Positions 17,868-26,821 of a DNA stretch of 64,000 nt are shown one piece after another (the first letter of the stretch is position 1; each line of letters starts with the position of its first letter). Made by a program: the position numbers and the translations under genes. Source of the DNA: Mycolicibacterium elephantis DSM 44368 (lineage in GTDB: Bacteria > Actinomycetota > Actinomycetes > Mycobacteriales > Mycobacteriaceae); contig NZ_ATDN01000008.1 in NCBI RefSeq assembly GCF_004014805.1, forward strand, positions 1-64,000, written 5' to 3'. The notes below the pieces were generated by a model. It had not been told where the DNA came from, did not search any database, and worked only from the letters and a program-made list of their open reading frames with translations.

Positions 17868-19031
17868 ATGCCTCTGACTTCGGCGGCCGACGCCATCACC
17901 AGCGAGTTCGTCACCAACCTCGCCGATCGAGCCGCCGAGGCCGAGCGGCTGCGGCGGCTGCCCGCCGAGACCGTCCGCGAGTTCACCGCCTCCGGGTTCA
18001 CCGAACTTCTCGTGCCTGCGCGCTACGGCGGCGAACAGGCCGCATTTCCGTCGATCCTGGACCCGGTGCGGCGGATGGCCCACGGGTGCGCGTCGAGCGC
18101 GTGGACGATCGGTTTCTACGCCCTGCACAACTGGATGCTGGCGCTGTTCGACGAGCGCGCCCAGGAGGAGGCGTTCGCGACGCGGCCCTTCCTGGCGCCG
18201 GCCCCCCTGGCCCCCACCGGACGCGGCGTGCCCGCGCCCGGTGGTGTGCGGCTGACCGGCCGCTGGTCGTGGGCCACGGGCGTGATGGACGGCAACTGGG
18301 TCATCGTCGGCGCGTTGTGCGGACCGGACGACGCCATCTATCCCGCGCTGGCGCTGCTGCCGATCGACGCGGTGACGATCGAGGACGTCTGGCACACCGA
18401 CGGCATGCGCGCCACCGGCTCCAACGACGTGGTGATCTCTGATGCGTTCGTGCCCGACCACCGCCTGGTGCGGGTGGCCGACATCTACACCGGCACCGCC
18501 CCCGGGGCGGGCCTGCACGACGCGGGCACCTACCGGTGGCCGATGGTGCCCGCGCTGGCCCTGCTGGCGGCGATGCCCGCGTTCGGCAGCGCCGAGCGCG
18601 CCGCGGAGATCTACGCCGACCGTCTTTCGGAGCGCGTGCTGGCCTACGAGGGTGTGATGCAGAAGGACAAGCCGATCGCCCAGGCCCGCCTCGCCGAGGC
18701 CGAGGTCCGGTTGCGCGCGGTGCGGGCCCTGCTGTCCGACACCGTCGGCGAGATCGAAGCCGCCGTCGCTGCCGGAGACGAGGTGCCCCGACCGGTGCGC
18801 GGGGCGGCACGACTGGCCGCCGCCCACATCGTGCACGAATCGCGGGCGGTGATCGGGCTGCTGCTGGAGGCGTCGGGCGCCAGCGCCCACTTCGTCGACA
18901 ACCCGCTGCAGCGGATTCGGCGCGACGTCGACGTGATCTCCGGGCATGTGGTGTTTGACTACGACACCAGCCGAGAACTGGCCGGAGCCCTCAGACTGGG
19001 TATGAAGATTCCCAGAACCGCGATGGTGTGA
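17868..19031 (+). CDS. Flavin-dependent monooxygenase, acyl-CoA dehydrogenase fold (HsaA/HpaB-like group D)
   Basis: This protein of about 387 residues shares the acyl-CoA dehydrogenase fold but reads like the oxygenase branch that uses reduced flavin from a separate reductase. It has PARYGGEQAAFPSILDPVRRMAHGCASSAW, then RLTGRWSWATGVMDGNWVIVGA, then SNDVVISDAFVPDHRLV, and a C-terminal DNPLQRIRRDVDVISGHVVFDY. HsaA, which hydroxylates a phenolic steroid intermediate, is the best-known mycobacterial relative. The substrate here is unknown. The start is ATG 17868; an earlier ATG at 17850 lies inside the operator. A DUF385 protein follows after 12 nt. No flavin reductase gene is adjacent. Confidence 0.82.
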   Translation: MPLTSAADAITSEFVTNLADRAAEAERLRRLPAETVREFTASGFTELLVPARYGGEQAAFPSILDPVRRMAHGCASSAWTIGFYALHNWMLALFDERAQEEAFATRPFLAPAPLAPTGRGVPAPGGVRLTGRWSWATGVMDGNWVIVGALCGPDDAIYPALALLPIDAVTIEDVWHTDGMRATGSNDVVISDAFVPDHRLVRVADIYTGTAPGAGLHDAGTYRWPMVPALALLAAMPAFGSAERAAEIYADRLSERVLAYEGVMQKDKPIAQARLAEAEVRLRAVRALLSDTVGEIEAAVAAGDEVPRPVRGAARLAAAHIVHESRAVIGLLLEASGASAHFVDNPLQRIRRDVDVISGHVVFDYDTSRELAGALRLGMKIPRTAMV

Positions 19032-19043
19032 GGAGAAACCCAG

Positions 19044-19433
19044 ATGGCCGACGACGTGCGCGACCGCATTACCAAGCTCTTCCAGAAGAACGTCGCCAAC
19101 CGGGTGACGCGGCTGCTGCCGTTCCAGACGCTGTTGGAGACGAAGGGACGCAAGTCGGGCCAGCCGCGCCGCACCCCGCTGGGCGGCAGTCGGGTGGGCA
19201 ACGAGTTCTGGTTCGTCTCGGAGTTCGGCGAGAACTCGCAGTACATCAAGAACATCAAGGCCGACCCCCACGTGCGGGTGCGGCTGAACGGGCGCTGGCA
19301 CAACGGCATTGCGCATCTGATGCCCGACGACGACCCGCACGAACGGCTCAGGTCGCTGCCGCAGTTCAACAGCATGGGCGTGCGCACGTTCGGCACCAAC
19401 CTGTTGACGGTGCGGGTCGACCTCACCGACTGA
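19044..19433 (+). CDS. DUF385/Ddn-like F420-dependent nitroreductase family protein
   Basis: This 129-residue split-barrel protein is of the family that includes the deazaflavin-dependent nitroreductase Ddn. The conserved core TKGRKSGQPRRTPLGG is followed by WFVSEFGENSQYIKNIKADPHVRVRLNGRW. Family members bind F420H2 and reduce quinones or nitro compounds, often at the membrane. The catalytic specificity cannot be read from sequence. It follows the monooxygenase by 12 nt in one operon. Confidence 0.88.
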   Translation: MADDVRDRITKLFQKNVANRVTRLLPFQTLLETKGRKSGQPRRTPLGGSRVGNEFWFVSEFGENSQYIKNIKADPHVRVRLNGRWHNGIAHLMPDDDPHERLRSLPQFNSMGVRTFGTNLLTVRVDLTD

Positions 19434-19459
19434 GCACTGTTGACTCGGCAGCGAAAGTA

Positions 19460-19481
19460 AAACTAAAGTCAGTTTTAGTTT
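19460..19481 (+). promoter_or_regulatory. Operator palindrome at the head of the catabolic cluster
   Basis: AAACTAAA (19460-19467) and TTTAGTTT (19474-19481) form a perfect 8-bp inverted repeat with a 6-nt spacer, 17 nt before the dioxygenase-like start codon. Its AT-richness stands out in this GC-rich DNA. The TetR protein encoded at 23943 in the same cluster is the likely ligand-responsive repressor. Confidence 0.65.
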
Positions 19482-19498
19482 CTCGCCCGCCGTCGTCG

Positions 19499-20605
19499 AT
19501 GGAGTTCACCGTGGAGTCGTTCGTTCACCTCCGAAAAGGCCGCACCCCCAAGCGGTTACACGCCGATCTCGACGGGCTCAAGGACGACGAACTGGGTCGC
19601 GGCGGATTCGTCGGACGCACCGCGAACATCTATCGCCGCCACGATCCCACCGCCTACCGCGCCGTCGGTCCGCTACGGCCCCTCGACGTGATGACCTCCG
19701 AACTCAAGCCCAGCGACGCCACCGACGCCGCGGGCACGCCGCTGCTGCTGTTCTCCAATCCCGACTGCCGGATATCGCTGAGCAGGCGCACCGAGCCGAT
19801 GCCGTTCTTCGTCCGCCACGTCGACGGTGACCTGTTGTCCTTCGTGCATGCCGGCGCGGGGCTGCTGGAGACGGAGTTCGGGCCGCTGCGCTACCGCGTC
19901 GGCGACTGGGTCTACATCCCGAAGGCCACCACCTGGCGGCAGGTGCCCGACGAGGAGACCACCCTGCTCATGATCGAGGCCACCGACGAGTTCCGTGTGC
20001 CGCCGGCCGGGCCACTGGGTCGGCACTTCCCGTTCGACCCGTCGCAGGTGACGATCCCGGAGCCGCAGGCGATCGACGATGACGGGCGGGACGAGTACGA
20101 GGTCCGGCTCATCGACGAGGGTGGCCCGACTTCGCTGTTCTACCAACACAATCCGCTCGACGTGGAGGGCTGGCGCGGGGACAACTTCCCGTTCACGTTC
20201 AACATCGAGGACTACAACGTCATCGCCAGCGAGAGCGTGCACCTGCCGCCGACCGTGCACCTGTTCATGCAGGCGACCGGTGTTGCGGTGATGAACTTTC
20301 TGCCCCGGCCGGCCGAGACCGTGCCCGGCACCGAGCGGCCGCCGTGGTACCACCGCAACGTCGACTACGACGAGGTCTCGTTCTTCCACGGCGGCGACCT
20401 GTTCGGCATCCCGATGCCGCCGGGCCTGATCAGCCACGCGCCGCAGGGCGTGCACCACGGCGCGCCGGAGAAGGCCCGTGAACGGGCGCGGCGCAAGTTC
20501 GACGAACAGGACCGCGTCGGCTGGAAGGTGATCTCGATCGACACGACGCGGCGGCTCACCCCGTCGGCCGAGGTGCTCGCCCACGACCTGGGGCAGCACG
20601 CATGA
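19499..20605 (+). CDS. Homogentisate 1,2-dioxygenase-like cupin
   Basis: This 368-residue protein of the homogentisate dioxygenase family carries out Fe(II)-dependent ring cleavage in known members. Candidate iron ligands are in PPWYHRNVDYDEVSFFHGGD (His and Glu, the NVDxDE version of the motif) and HAPQGVHHGAP (His). The N-terminal cupin half has LETEFGPLRYRVGDWVYIPKATTW. Neighbours are an alpha/beta hydrolase, a CoA transferase and an HMG-CoA-lyase-like aldolase. They are not the maleylacetoacetate isomerase and fumarylacetoacetase that complete homogentisate degradation, so the true substrate may differ. The start is ATG 19499; a GTG at 19511 is an alternative. The stop overlaps the next start (ATGA). 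Confidence 0.82.
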   Translation: MEFTVESFVHLRKGRTPKRLHADLDGLKDDELGRGGFVGRTANIYRRHDPTAYRAVGPLRPLDVMTSELKPSDATDAAGTPLLLFSNPDCRISLSRRTEPMPFFVRHVDGDLLSFVHAGAGLLETEFGPLRYRVGDWVYIPKATTWRQVPDEETTLLMIEATDEFRVPPAGPLGRHFPFDPSQVTIPEPQAIDDDGRDEYEVRLIDEGGPTSLFYQHNPLDVEGWRGDNFPFTFNIEDYNVIASESVHLPPTVHLFMQATGVAVMNFLPRPAETVPGTERPPWYHRNVDYDEVSFFHGGDLFGIPMPPGLISHAPQGVHHGAPEKARERARRKFDEQDRVGWKVISIDTTRRLTPSAEVLAHDLGQHA

Positions 20606-21831
20606 CGGCCACCACAGGGGAAGCGGTCAAGTATGACTACGACCGCATCCCGTATCTCGTTGCCTACCAGAACACTTCGGGTGTGCGCGATGTGTACGGC
20701 GGGGTGGCCGAGCTAGTGGTGCTGGAGAGCTATCTGCTCAAGCCGAAGGACAAGCCCTCAGATACCGTGCTGGTGTTCATGCACCCGATCGGCGGCGGGG
20801 CCTACCTGCCGATGATCAACGGGCTGGCGCGCGCGGGCCATCACGTCATCTACTGCAACAGCCGGTTCCGCGGCACCGACTCGGCATTGTTGATGGAGAA
20901 GGTCGTCGAGGACCTCGGCGAATGCATCAAGGACGCCAAGAACCGGTTGGGATACGCCAAGGTGGTGCTGGCCGGCTGGAGCGGCGGCGGGTCGCTGTCG
21001 GTGTTCTATCAGCAGCAGGCGCAGAACCCGACCGTGACCGCGAGCCCGTCCGGCGACGGCCCGGACCTGACCAAGCTGGGGCTGATCCCCGCCGACGGAC
21101 TGATGCTGCTGGCCGCCCACATCAGCCGCCACGGCACCCTGACCGAGTGGCTGGACGCGTCGATCCTCGACGAGTCCGATCCGACCAAGCGCGATCCCGA
21201 GCTGGACCTCTACAACCCGGACAACCCCAACCAACCGCCCTACCCGCCGGAGTTCCTCGAGCGGTACCGCAAGGCGCAGATCGAGCGCAACCGCCGAATC
21301 ACCAAGTGGGTCAAGCAGAAACTGGCCGAGCTCAAGGCGGCTGGGCGGCCCGACGACGAGTTCGCGTTCGTCGTGCACGGCACCATGGCCGACCCGCGCT
21401 GGCTGGACCCCGCCGTCGACCCCAACGAACGCGAGCCCGGCACCTGCTACCTGGGCGACCCGCAGGTGGTCAACAACTCCCCCGTCGGCCTGGCCCGGTT
21501 CTGCACGCTGCGCAGCTGGTTGTCGCAGTGGAGCTACGACGACGCCAACGGCGACGCGGTCAAGTGCGGACCCGACATCGCGGTGCCGACGCTGGTGATC
21601 GGCAACCTCGCCGACGACGCGTGCACACCGAGCCACACCCGCAGGCTGTTCGAGGCGATCGGGCATCATGACAAGGAGATGCACGAAATCCCAGGCGCCA
21701 ACCACTACTACGCGGGCGCCGACCAGCGCGACAAGCTGCGCGAGGCGGTCGGCGTGGTCACCGACTGGCTGCACCGGCACGGGTTCTCATCGGCGGGCAA
21801 GAGCGAAGCGACTCGGGGTTCAGCACAGTGA
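20602..21831 (+). CDS. Alpha/beta hydrolase
   Basis: This is a 409-residue serine hydrolase. The nucleophile elbow is GWSGGGSL, preceded by the strand VLVFMHPIGGGAYLPMING that can form the oxyanion hole. A long cap insertion follows (LDLYNPDNPNQPPYPPEFLE). A C-terminal AspHis pair is probably in IGNLADDACTPSHTRRL and PGANHYYAG. It could cleave a C-C or ester bond in the product of the preceding ring-cleavage enzyme, to which it is translationally coupled by a 4-nt overlap. It also overlaps the CoA-transferase gene by 4 nt. Substrate is unknown. Confidence 0.82.
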   Translation: MTATTGEAVKYDYDRIPYLVAYQNTSGVRDVYGGVAELVVLESYLLKPKDKPSDTVLVFMHPIGGGAYLPMINGLARAGHHVIYCNSRFRGTDSALLMEKVVEDLGECIKDAKNRLGYAKVVLAGWSGGGSLSVFYQQQAQNPTVTASPSGDGPDLTKLGLIPADGLMLLAAHISRHGTLTEWLDASILDESDPTKRDPELDLYNPDNPNQPPYPPEFLERYRKAQIERNRRITKWVKQKLAELKAAGRPDDEFAFVVHGTMADPRWLDPAVDPNEREPGTCYLGDPQVVNNSPVGLARFCTLRSWLSQWSYDDANGDAVKCGPDIAVPTLVIGNLADDACTPSHTRRLFEAIGHHDKEMHEIPGANHYYAGADQRDKLREAVGVVTDWLHRHGFSSAGKSEATRGSAQ

Positions 21832-23033
21832 GCGTGACGGGCCCGCTGGACGGCATCCGTGTCATCGAGGTCGGCACGCTGATCTCCGGGCCGTTCGCCG
21901 GGCGCCTGCTCGGCGACATGGGCGCCGAGGTGGTCAAGATCGAGCCGCCGGGGGCGCCGGACCCGTTGCGCACCTGGGGACAGGCCGAGCTCGACGGACA
22001 CCGCTTCTTCTGGACCGTGCACGCCCGCAACAAGAAGGCGGTGACGCTGGACCTGCGCAAGGCGGCGGGCCGCGAGCTGTTCCTCGAGCTGGTGGAGCGC
22101 TCCGACATCGTCGTGGAGAACTTCCGGCCCGGCACGCTGGAGAAATGGAACCTCGGCTACGACGTGCTGCGCGAACGCAACCGCGGCGTCATCCTGGTCC
22201 GCGTCTCCGGCTACGGGCAGACCGGACCCGAGGCGCACAAGGCCGGCTACGCCTCGGTCGCCGAGGCGGCCAGCGGCCTGCGGCACATGAACGGTTTCCC
22301 GGGCGGTCCGCCCCCGCGGCTGGCGCTGTCGCTGGGTGACAGCCTGGCGGGCATGTTCGCCGCGCAGGGCGCGCTGGCCGCGCTGTACCGCCGTACGGTC
22401 ACCGGCGAGGGACAGGTCGTGGACGCCGCGCTGACCGAGGCGTGCCTGGCGGTGCAGGAATCCACCATCCCCGACTACGACGTCGGCGGCGTGGTGCGCG
22501 GCCCGTCGGGAACCCGGCTGGAGGGCATCGCGCCGTCGAACATCTACCGCAGCGCCGACGGCAGCTGGGTGGTGATCGCCGCCAACCAGGACACCGTGTT
22601 CCGCAGGCTGTGCGAGGCCATGGGCCGTCCCGAGCTCGCCACCGACGAACGGTTCGCCGACCACGGGGCCCGCGGCCGCAACCAGGACGAGCTGGACAAG
22701 ATCATCGGCGACTGGGCGGCCGACCGCCAGCCGCACGACATCATCGAAACCCTCAGCGCGGCAGGCGTGATCGCCGGCCCCATCAACACCGTCGCCGAGG
22801 TGGTCTCAGACCCGCAGCTGCGGGCGCGCGGCATGCTGGTCGAGCACTGGGACGAGCGGGTCGAGCGGTCCGTGCTGGGGCCCGGTGTGGTGCCGGTGCT
22901 CTCGGACACCCCGGGCACCGTGCGCAGCGCCGGCCCGGCCGTCCCCGGCCGGCACAACGACGAGATCTACCGCGGTCTGCTGGGCAAGTCGGCCGACGAA
23001 CTCGACGCGCTGCGGGCGGAAGGAGTGCTGTGA
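21828..23033 (+). CDS. Family III (CaiB/BaiF) CoA transferase
   Basis: This 401-residue enzyme moves CoA between carboxylic acids. It has the N-terminal GPLDGIRVIEVGTLISGPFAGRLLGDMGAEVVKIE, the nucleotide-loop region DLRKAAGRELFLELVERSDIVVENFRPG, and ALSLGDSLAGMFAAQGAL with the aspartate that forms the acyl-anhydride intermediate. In this cluster it would activate an acid released by the upstream hydrolase for the lyase encoded next. Both its ends overlap neighbouring genes by 4 nt (start with the hydrolase, stop with the GTG of the lyase). Confidence 0.93.
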   Translation: MSVTGPLDGIRVIEVGTLISGPFAGRLLGDMGAEVVKIEPPGAPDPLRTWGQAELDGHRFFWTVHARNKKAVTLDLRKAAGRELFLELVERSDIVVENFRPGTLEKWNLGYDVLRERNRGVILVRVSGYGQTGPEAHKAGYASVAEAASGLRHMNGFPGGPPPRLALSLGDSLAGMFAAQGALAALYRRTVTGEGQVVDAALTEACLAVQESTIPDYDVGGVVRGPSGTRLEGIAPSNIYRSADGSWVVIAANQDTVFRRLCEAMGRPELATDERFADHGARGRNQDELDKIIGDWAADRQPHDIIETLSAAGVIAGPINTVAEVVSDPQLRARGMLVEHWDERVERSVLGPGVVPVLSDTPGTVRSAGPAVPGRHNDEIYRGLLGKSADELDALRAEGVL

Positions 23034-23935
23034 GCGAGCTACCTGCACACGTCGACATCCGCGACGTCTCCCTGCGTGACGGACTGCAGATCGAAGCGCC
23101 GATCCCGTTGGAGGCCAAGCTGGAACTGCTGGCCGCGGTCGCGGCGACCGGGGTGCGCGAGATGGAGGCGACGGCGTTCGTGTCGCCGACCAAAGTGCCC
23201 GCGCTGGCCGACGCGGCCGAGCTGGCCGGCCAACTGCACAACTTTCCCGGCATCGAGTTCTCCGCGCTGGTGGCCAGCCCCAACGGCGCCAAACGCGCGA
23301 TCGCCGCGGGCCTGTCGTCGATCGAGTACGTGGTGTCGGCCGCCGACGGGCACAGCCACGCCAACGTCGGGCGCAGCACCGCGGAGGCGACCGCGCTGAT
23401 CCCCGAGATCGTCGCGATCGCCCACGACAGCGGGGCCTCGGTGGAGGTCATCATCGCCACGGCGTGGGACTGTCCGTTCGACGGACCGACGCCGCCGCAG
23501 CGCGTGGTCGACATCGTGACCGCGGCGACCGACGCCGGGGTCGATCGGCTCGCGATCGCCGACACCATCGGCACCACCACGCCGCGGCGCGTCAGCGAGC
23601 TCATCGACCGCATTCGTCCGTCCGTCGGTGACCGCCCCCTGGGGGCACACTTTCACAACACCCGCGGCGCCGGGCTCGCCAGCGCCTATGCCGCGGTCTG
23701 CGCCGGTGTCACCCGGCTCGACGCGTCCTCCGGCGGGCTCGGCGGCTGCCCCTTCGCGCCCGGTGCGAGCGGCAACATCGCCACCGAAGATCTCGTGTAT
23801 CTGTTGCGGGACAGCGGTATTTCCGTCGACGTCGACCTGCCGGCCGCGATCACCGCCGCCGGGGTGGCGCAACGCGTTGTCGGCCATGAGCTGCCCAGCT
23901 CCCTGCTGCGCGCCGGCGACCGGAAACTGAGCTGA
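23030..23935 (+). CDS. Hydroxymethylglutaryl-CoA lyase-like aldolase
   Basis: This is a protein of about 301 residues of the DRE-TIM metallolyase family. It has RDVSLRDGLQIEAPIPLEAK at the N-terminus (metal and catalytic Arg-Asp), GAHFHNTRGAGLASAYAAV (metal His pair), and DASSGGLGGCPFAPGASGNIATED. The Cys in the GGCPFAPGA loop is the conserved catalytic Cys of HMG-CoA lyases. The reaction would be retro-Claisen-type cleavage of a 3-hydroxy-3-substituted acyl-CoA. With the CoA transferase just before it, it probably cleaves a CoA-activated catabolite. It may or may not be true HMG-CoA. The start is GTG 23030 in a GTGA overlap; the longer upstream frame is a shadow. Confidence 0.9.
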   Translation: MSELPAHVDIRDVSLRDGLQIEAPIPLEAKLELLAAVAATGVREMEATAFVSPTKVPALADAAELAGQLHNFPGIEFSALVASPNGAKRAIAAGLSSIEYVVSAADGHSHANVGRSTAEATALIPEIVAIAHDSGASVEVIIATAWDCPFDGPTPPQRVVDIVTAATDAGVDRLAIADTIGTTTPRRVSELIDRIRPSVGDRPLGAHFHNTRGAGLASAYAAVCAGVTRLDASSGGLGGCPFAPGASGNIATEDLVYLLRDSGISVDVDLPAAITAAGVAQRVVGHELPSSLLRAGDRKLS

Positions 23936-23942
23936 GGCGACC

Positions 23943-24563
23943 GTGCCCAGGGAACCGTCGGCGACGCTCAGCCCCAAGGGCCGCCAGACCCGTGAGGCCA
24001 TCGAGCTGGCGGCCCGAAAGTTGTTCGCCGAACGCGGCTTTCACGGCACCACGCTGAGCGATATCACGTCGGCGGCAGGCAAGTCACCCGCGGCGTTCTA
24101 CCGGTACTTCGCCGACAAGGAAGACCTGTTGGCCACGTTGGCTGAGTCCTTCCTCCACGATGTGGTCGCCCCTTCGGGTTCCACTCTGGCGCTGCCCGAG
24201 TCGCCGGACGACGACGCGTTCTTCCGCTCGGTGGTCACGGGCTACTGGAACATGTTCAAGCAGAACATCGGCATCATGATCGCGGTCGCCCAACTCGCCG
24301 CCACCCAGCCGCGGTTCGCCCACGTGCAGAACGAGTTTCGCCGCCTCGGCATGGACGTCGTCGCCGCCTCCGTGCGCCGCGCCCAAGAGCAGGGTTACGG
24401 CACCGACCTCAACCCCGAACACACCGCGGCGGCGATCGCGCTGCTGTTCGAGAACTTCACCACGGTCTTCGTCGGCACGTCCGGCCTGGACCTCGAGATC
24501 GGTGACGAGGATGCCATCGCGACCCTGTCCAAGATCTGGAAGAAGACGTTGTATGGCTCCTAG
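23943..24563 (+). CDS. TetR family transcriptional regulator
   Basis: This is a 206-residue repressor with GTG start. The DNA-binding domain covers residues about 15-62, with FHGTTLSDITSAAGKSPAAFYRYFADKEDLLA. The ligand domain resembles that of acyl-CoA-responsive mycobacterial TetR proteins, but this is weak. It is encoded 7 nt after the lyase within the catabolic cluster, and the palindrome at 19460 upstream of the first gene is its likely site. Confidence 0.88.
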   Translation: MPREPSATLSPKGRQTREAIELAARKLFAERGFHGTTLSDITSAAGKSPAAFYRYFADKEDLLATLAESFLHDVVAPSGSTLALPESPDDDAFFRSVVTGYWNMFKQNIGIMIAVAQLAATQPRFAHVQNEFRRLGMDVVAASVRRAQEQGYGTDLNPEHTAAAIALLFENFTTVFVGTSGLDLEIGDEDAIATLSKIWKKTLYGS

Positions 24564-24614
24564 CCGCGCCCGGGTGGACAACCGCGCTCGGCGACCTAGT
24601 TGAAAGGAATCAGT

Positions 24615-25853
24615 GTGGATTTCGCCCTCCCCGACCACTTGCAGACGCTGCTCGCCGAGATGGACGCATTCATCGAGGCCGAGATCAAGCCGCTGGAACG
24701 CGAGCACATCCAGTATTTCGACCATCGCCGCGAGCATGCGCGCACCGACTGGGACAACGGCGGCATCCCCAGGCGTGAGTGGGAGGACCTGCTCTCCGAG
24801 ATGCGTCGCCGCGCCGACAAGGCGGGCTGGCTGCGTTACGGCCTGCCGTCGCGGTTCGGTGGGCGCGACGGCTCCAACCTCGACATGGCGGTCATCCGGG
24901 AACACCTGGCGCACAAGGGGCTTGGGCTGCACAACGATCTGCAGGACGAGTCGTCGATTGTCGGGAACTTCCCGCAGGTCATCATGATGGACCGGTTCGG
25001 CACCGAGGACCAGAAGAAGGAGTGGACCGAGGCGCTGATCACCGGTGAGCGGTCGATGGCGTTCGGCCTCACCGAGCCGAACCACGGCTCCGACGCCACC
25101 TGGCTGGAGACCCGCGCGGTCCGCGACGGCGACAGCTGGGTCATCAACGGCGCCAAGCGGTTCAACACCGGCGTGCACCGTGCCACCCACGATCTGGTCT
25201 TCGCGCGCACGTCGGGGGAAGACGGTCAGGCGCGCGGTATCACGGCGTTTCTCGTATCGACGGACACGCCGGGATTCACCGTGCCGTACTACTGGTGGAC
25301 GTTCAACATGCCGACCGACCACGGCGAGGTCGAGCTCAAGGACGTACGCGTGCCTGCCGACGCCATCCTCGGCGAAGTCGACCGGGGACTCGAGGTCGGC
25401 CAGACCTTTTTGCACGAGAACAGGATTCGCCAAGCCGCCAGCAGCCTGGGCGCCGCGCAGTACTGCATCGACCGCGCGGTGGCCTACGCGAACGAGCGCT
25501 CGGTGTTCGGCAAGCCGCTCTCGGTGAATCAGGCGGTGCAATGGCCACTGGTCGAACTGCAGACCGAGGCGCAGATGGTGCGGCTGCTGGTCCGCTACGC
25601 CGCCACGGAGTTGGACCGCAACCATCACATGGAGGTGTCCGACAAGGTGTCGATGGCCAACTACCGCGCCAACCGGCTGGTGTGCGAGGCCGCCGACCGC
25701 GCGATGCAGGTGTTCGGCGGAGTCGGTTACAGCCGGCACGAGCCGTTCGAGCACATCTACCGCCATCATCGCCGCTACCGCATCACCGAGGGCGCCGAGG
25801 AGATTCAGATCAGGCGGGTGGCGCAGCGGATGTTCGGATTCGGTAAGCGTTGA
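24615..25853 (+). CDS. Acyl-CoA dehydrogenase
   Basis: This 412-residue FAD enzyme has SMAFGLTEPNHGSDATWLET, YWWTFNMPTDHGEVELKDVRVPADAILG and the C-terminal RHHRRYRITEGAEEIQIRRVAQRMF, in which the ITEGAEEIQ segment is the ACAD C-terminal signature. It resembles the ACAD10/11 type that works with a phosphotransferase-like partner, and such a gene follows directly. The start is GTG 24615, preceded by AAAGGA at 24602-24607 with good spacing; the TTG at 24600 falls before this ribosome site. The stop overlaps the next gene's TTG start (TTGA). Confidence 0.92.
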   Translation: MDFALPDHLQTLLAEMDAFIEAEIKPLEREHIQYFDHRREHARTDWDNGGIPRREWEDLLSEMRRRADKAGWLRYGLPSRFGGRDGSNLDMAVIREHLAHKGLGLHNDLQDESSIVGNFPQVIMMDRFGTEDQKKEWTEALITGERSMAFGLTEPNHGSDATWLETRAVRDGDSWVINGAKRFNTGVHRATHDLVFARTSGEDGQARGITAFLVSTDTPGFTVPYYWWTFNMPTDHGEVELKDVRVPADAILGEVDRGLEVGQTFLHENRIRQAASSLGAAQYCIDRAVAYANERSVFGKPLSVNQAVQWPLVELQTEAQMVRLLVRYAATELDRNHHMEVSDKVSMANYRANRLVCEAADRAMQVFGGVGYSRHEPFEHIYRHHRRYRITEGAEEIQIRRVAQRMFGFGKR

Positions 25854-26821
25854 GCGAGAAGCTGACCGCCGCGCTGGCCGAGGTGCTCGAGCCGGTGCTC
25901 GGCGCGGGCGTCGTCGTGGAGAACCTGCGCAGGCTCACCGGCGGTGCCAGCCGCACCACGTGGGCGTTCGACGCGGTCACCGACGCCCGGTCGGCGCTCA
26001 TCCTGCGCACCGGCCCACCCGACGACGTGCACGCCAGCATGGAGCTGGAGGCCACCGTGCAACAGCGCGCGGCGGCCGCAGGCGCACCTGTCCCCCGCAT
26101 CCTTGCCGCCGACAGTTCACCTGCGGCGCTGGGAAATCCGTATCTGATCTGCGACGCGATCGCCGGTGAGACGCTGGTGCGCAGGATTCACCGCGCGCTC
26201 GACGACGCCGGCCGCAGCCGGTTGTTACAGCAGTGTGCGCGGGCGTTGGCCGCGATCCACCGCGCCGACCACGAAGGCGTCGGCCTGACCGCCGCCGACC
26301 AACTCGCCGAGTGGCGCGACCGGCTCGACGAGATGGGCGACACCACCGCCCCGTTCGAGTGGGCGTTTCGCCGGCTGCAGGCGCACCGTCCGCCGCCGTC
26401 GCCCCAGGTCCTGGTGCACGGCGACTTCCGGATGGGCAATCTCATCGTCGACGACGACGGTCTGGCGGCGGTGCTGGACTGGGAGCTGGTGCACCTCGGC
26501 GAGGTGTACGAGGACCTCGCGTGGTTCTGCATCCGGGCGTGGCGTTTCGGCGCCCCTGAAGAGCGTGGCGCGGGTGGGCTCGGCAGCGTGGAGACGTTCC
26601 TGGCCGCATACGAGGCCGCGGCCGACATCACGCTGGACCGCGACGTGTTCCGGTGGTGGCTGACCGTCGCGACGTTGCGCTGGGGGGTGATCTGCCGGTA
26701 CCAGGCCGAGCGGCACCTGTCCGGCCAGACCAGGTCGGTGGAGCTGGCCGCGATCGGTCGCCGGGTCAGCGAAACCGAATGGGATGTACTGGATCTGCTG
26801 GCCGGAGGTGGTCCCAGATGA
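25850..26821 (+). CDS. Phosphotransferase family protein, ACAD10/11 kinase-domain like
   Basis: This 323-residue protein has the aminoglycoside-phosphotransferase/choline-kinase fold. The Brenner motif is VLVHGDFRMGNLIVDDDGLAAVLDWELVHLG, with catalytic Asp in HGDF and metal Asp in LDWE. In mitochondrial ACAD10/11 a kinase domain of this fold is fused to an acyl-CoA dehydrogenase and phosphorylates 4-hydroxyacyl-CoA. Here the kinase and dehydrogenase are separate adjacent genes, so a role in hydroxy-fatty-acid catabolism is plausible. The start is an unusual TTG in a 4-nt TTGA overlap with the dehydrogenase stop. The 3' end overlaps the next ATG. Confidence 0.85.
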   Translation: MSEKLTAALAEVLEPVLGAGVVVENLRRLTGGASRTTWAFDAVTDARSALILRTGPPDDVHASMELEATVQQRAAAAGAPVPRILAADSSPAALGNPYLICDAIAGETLVRRIHRALDDAGRSRLLQQCARALAAIHRADHEGVGLTAADQLAEWRDRLDEMGDTTAPFEWAFRRLQAHRPPPSPQVLVHGDFRMGNLIVDDDGLAAVLDWELVHLGEVYEDLAWFCIRAWRFGAPEERGAGGLGSVETFLAAYEAAADITLDRDVFRWWLTVATLRWGVICRYQAERHLSGQTRSVELAAIGRRVSETEWDVLDLLAGGGPR

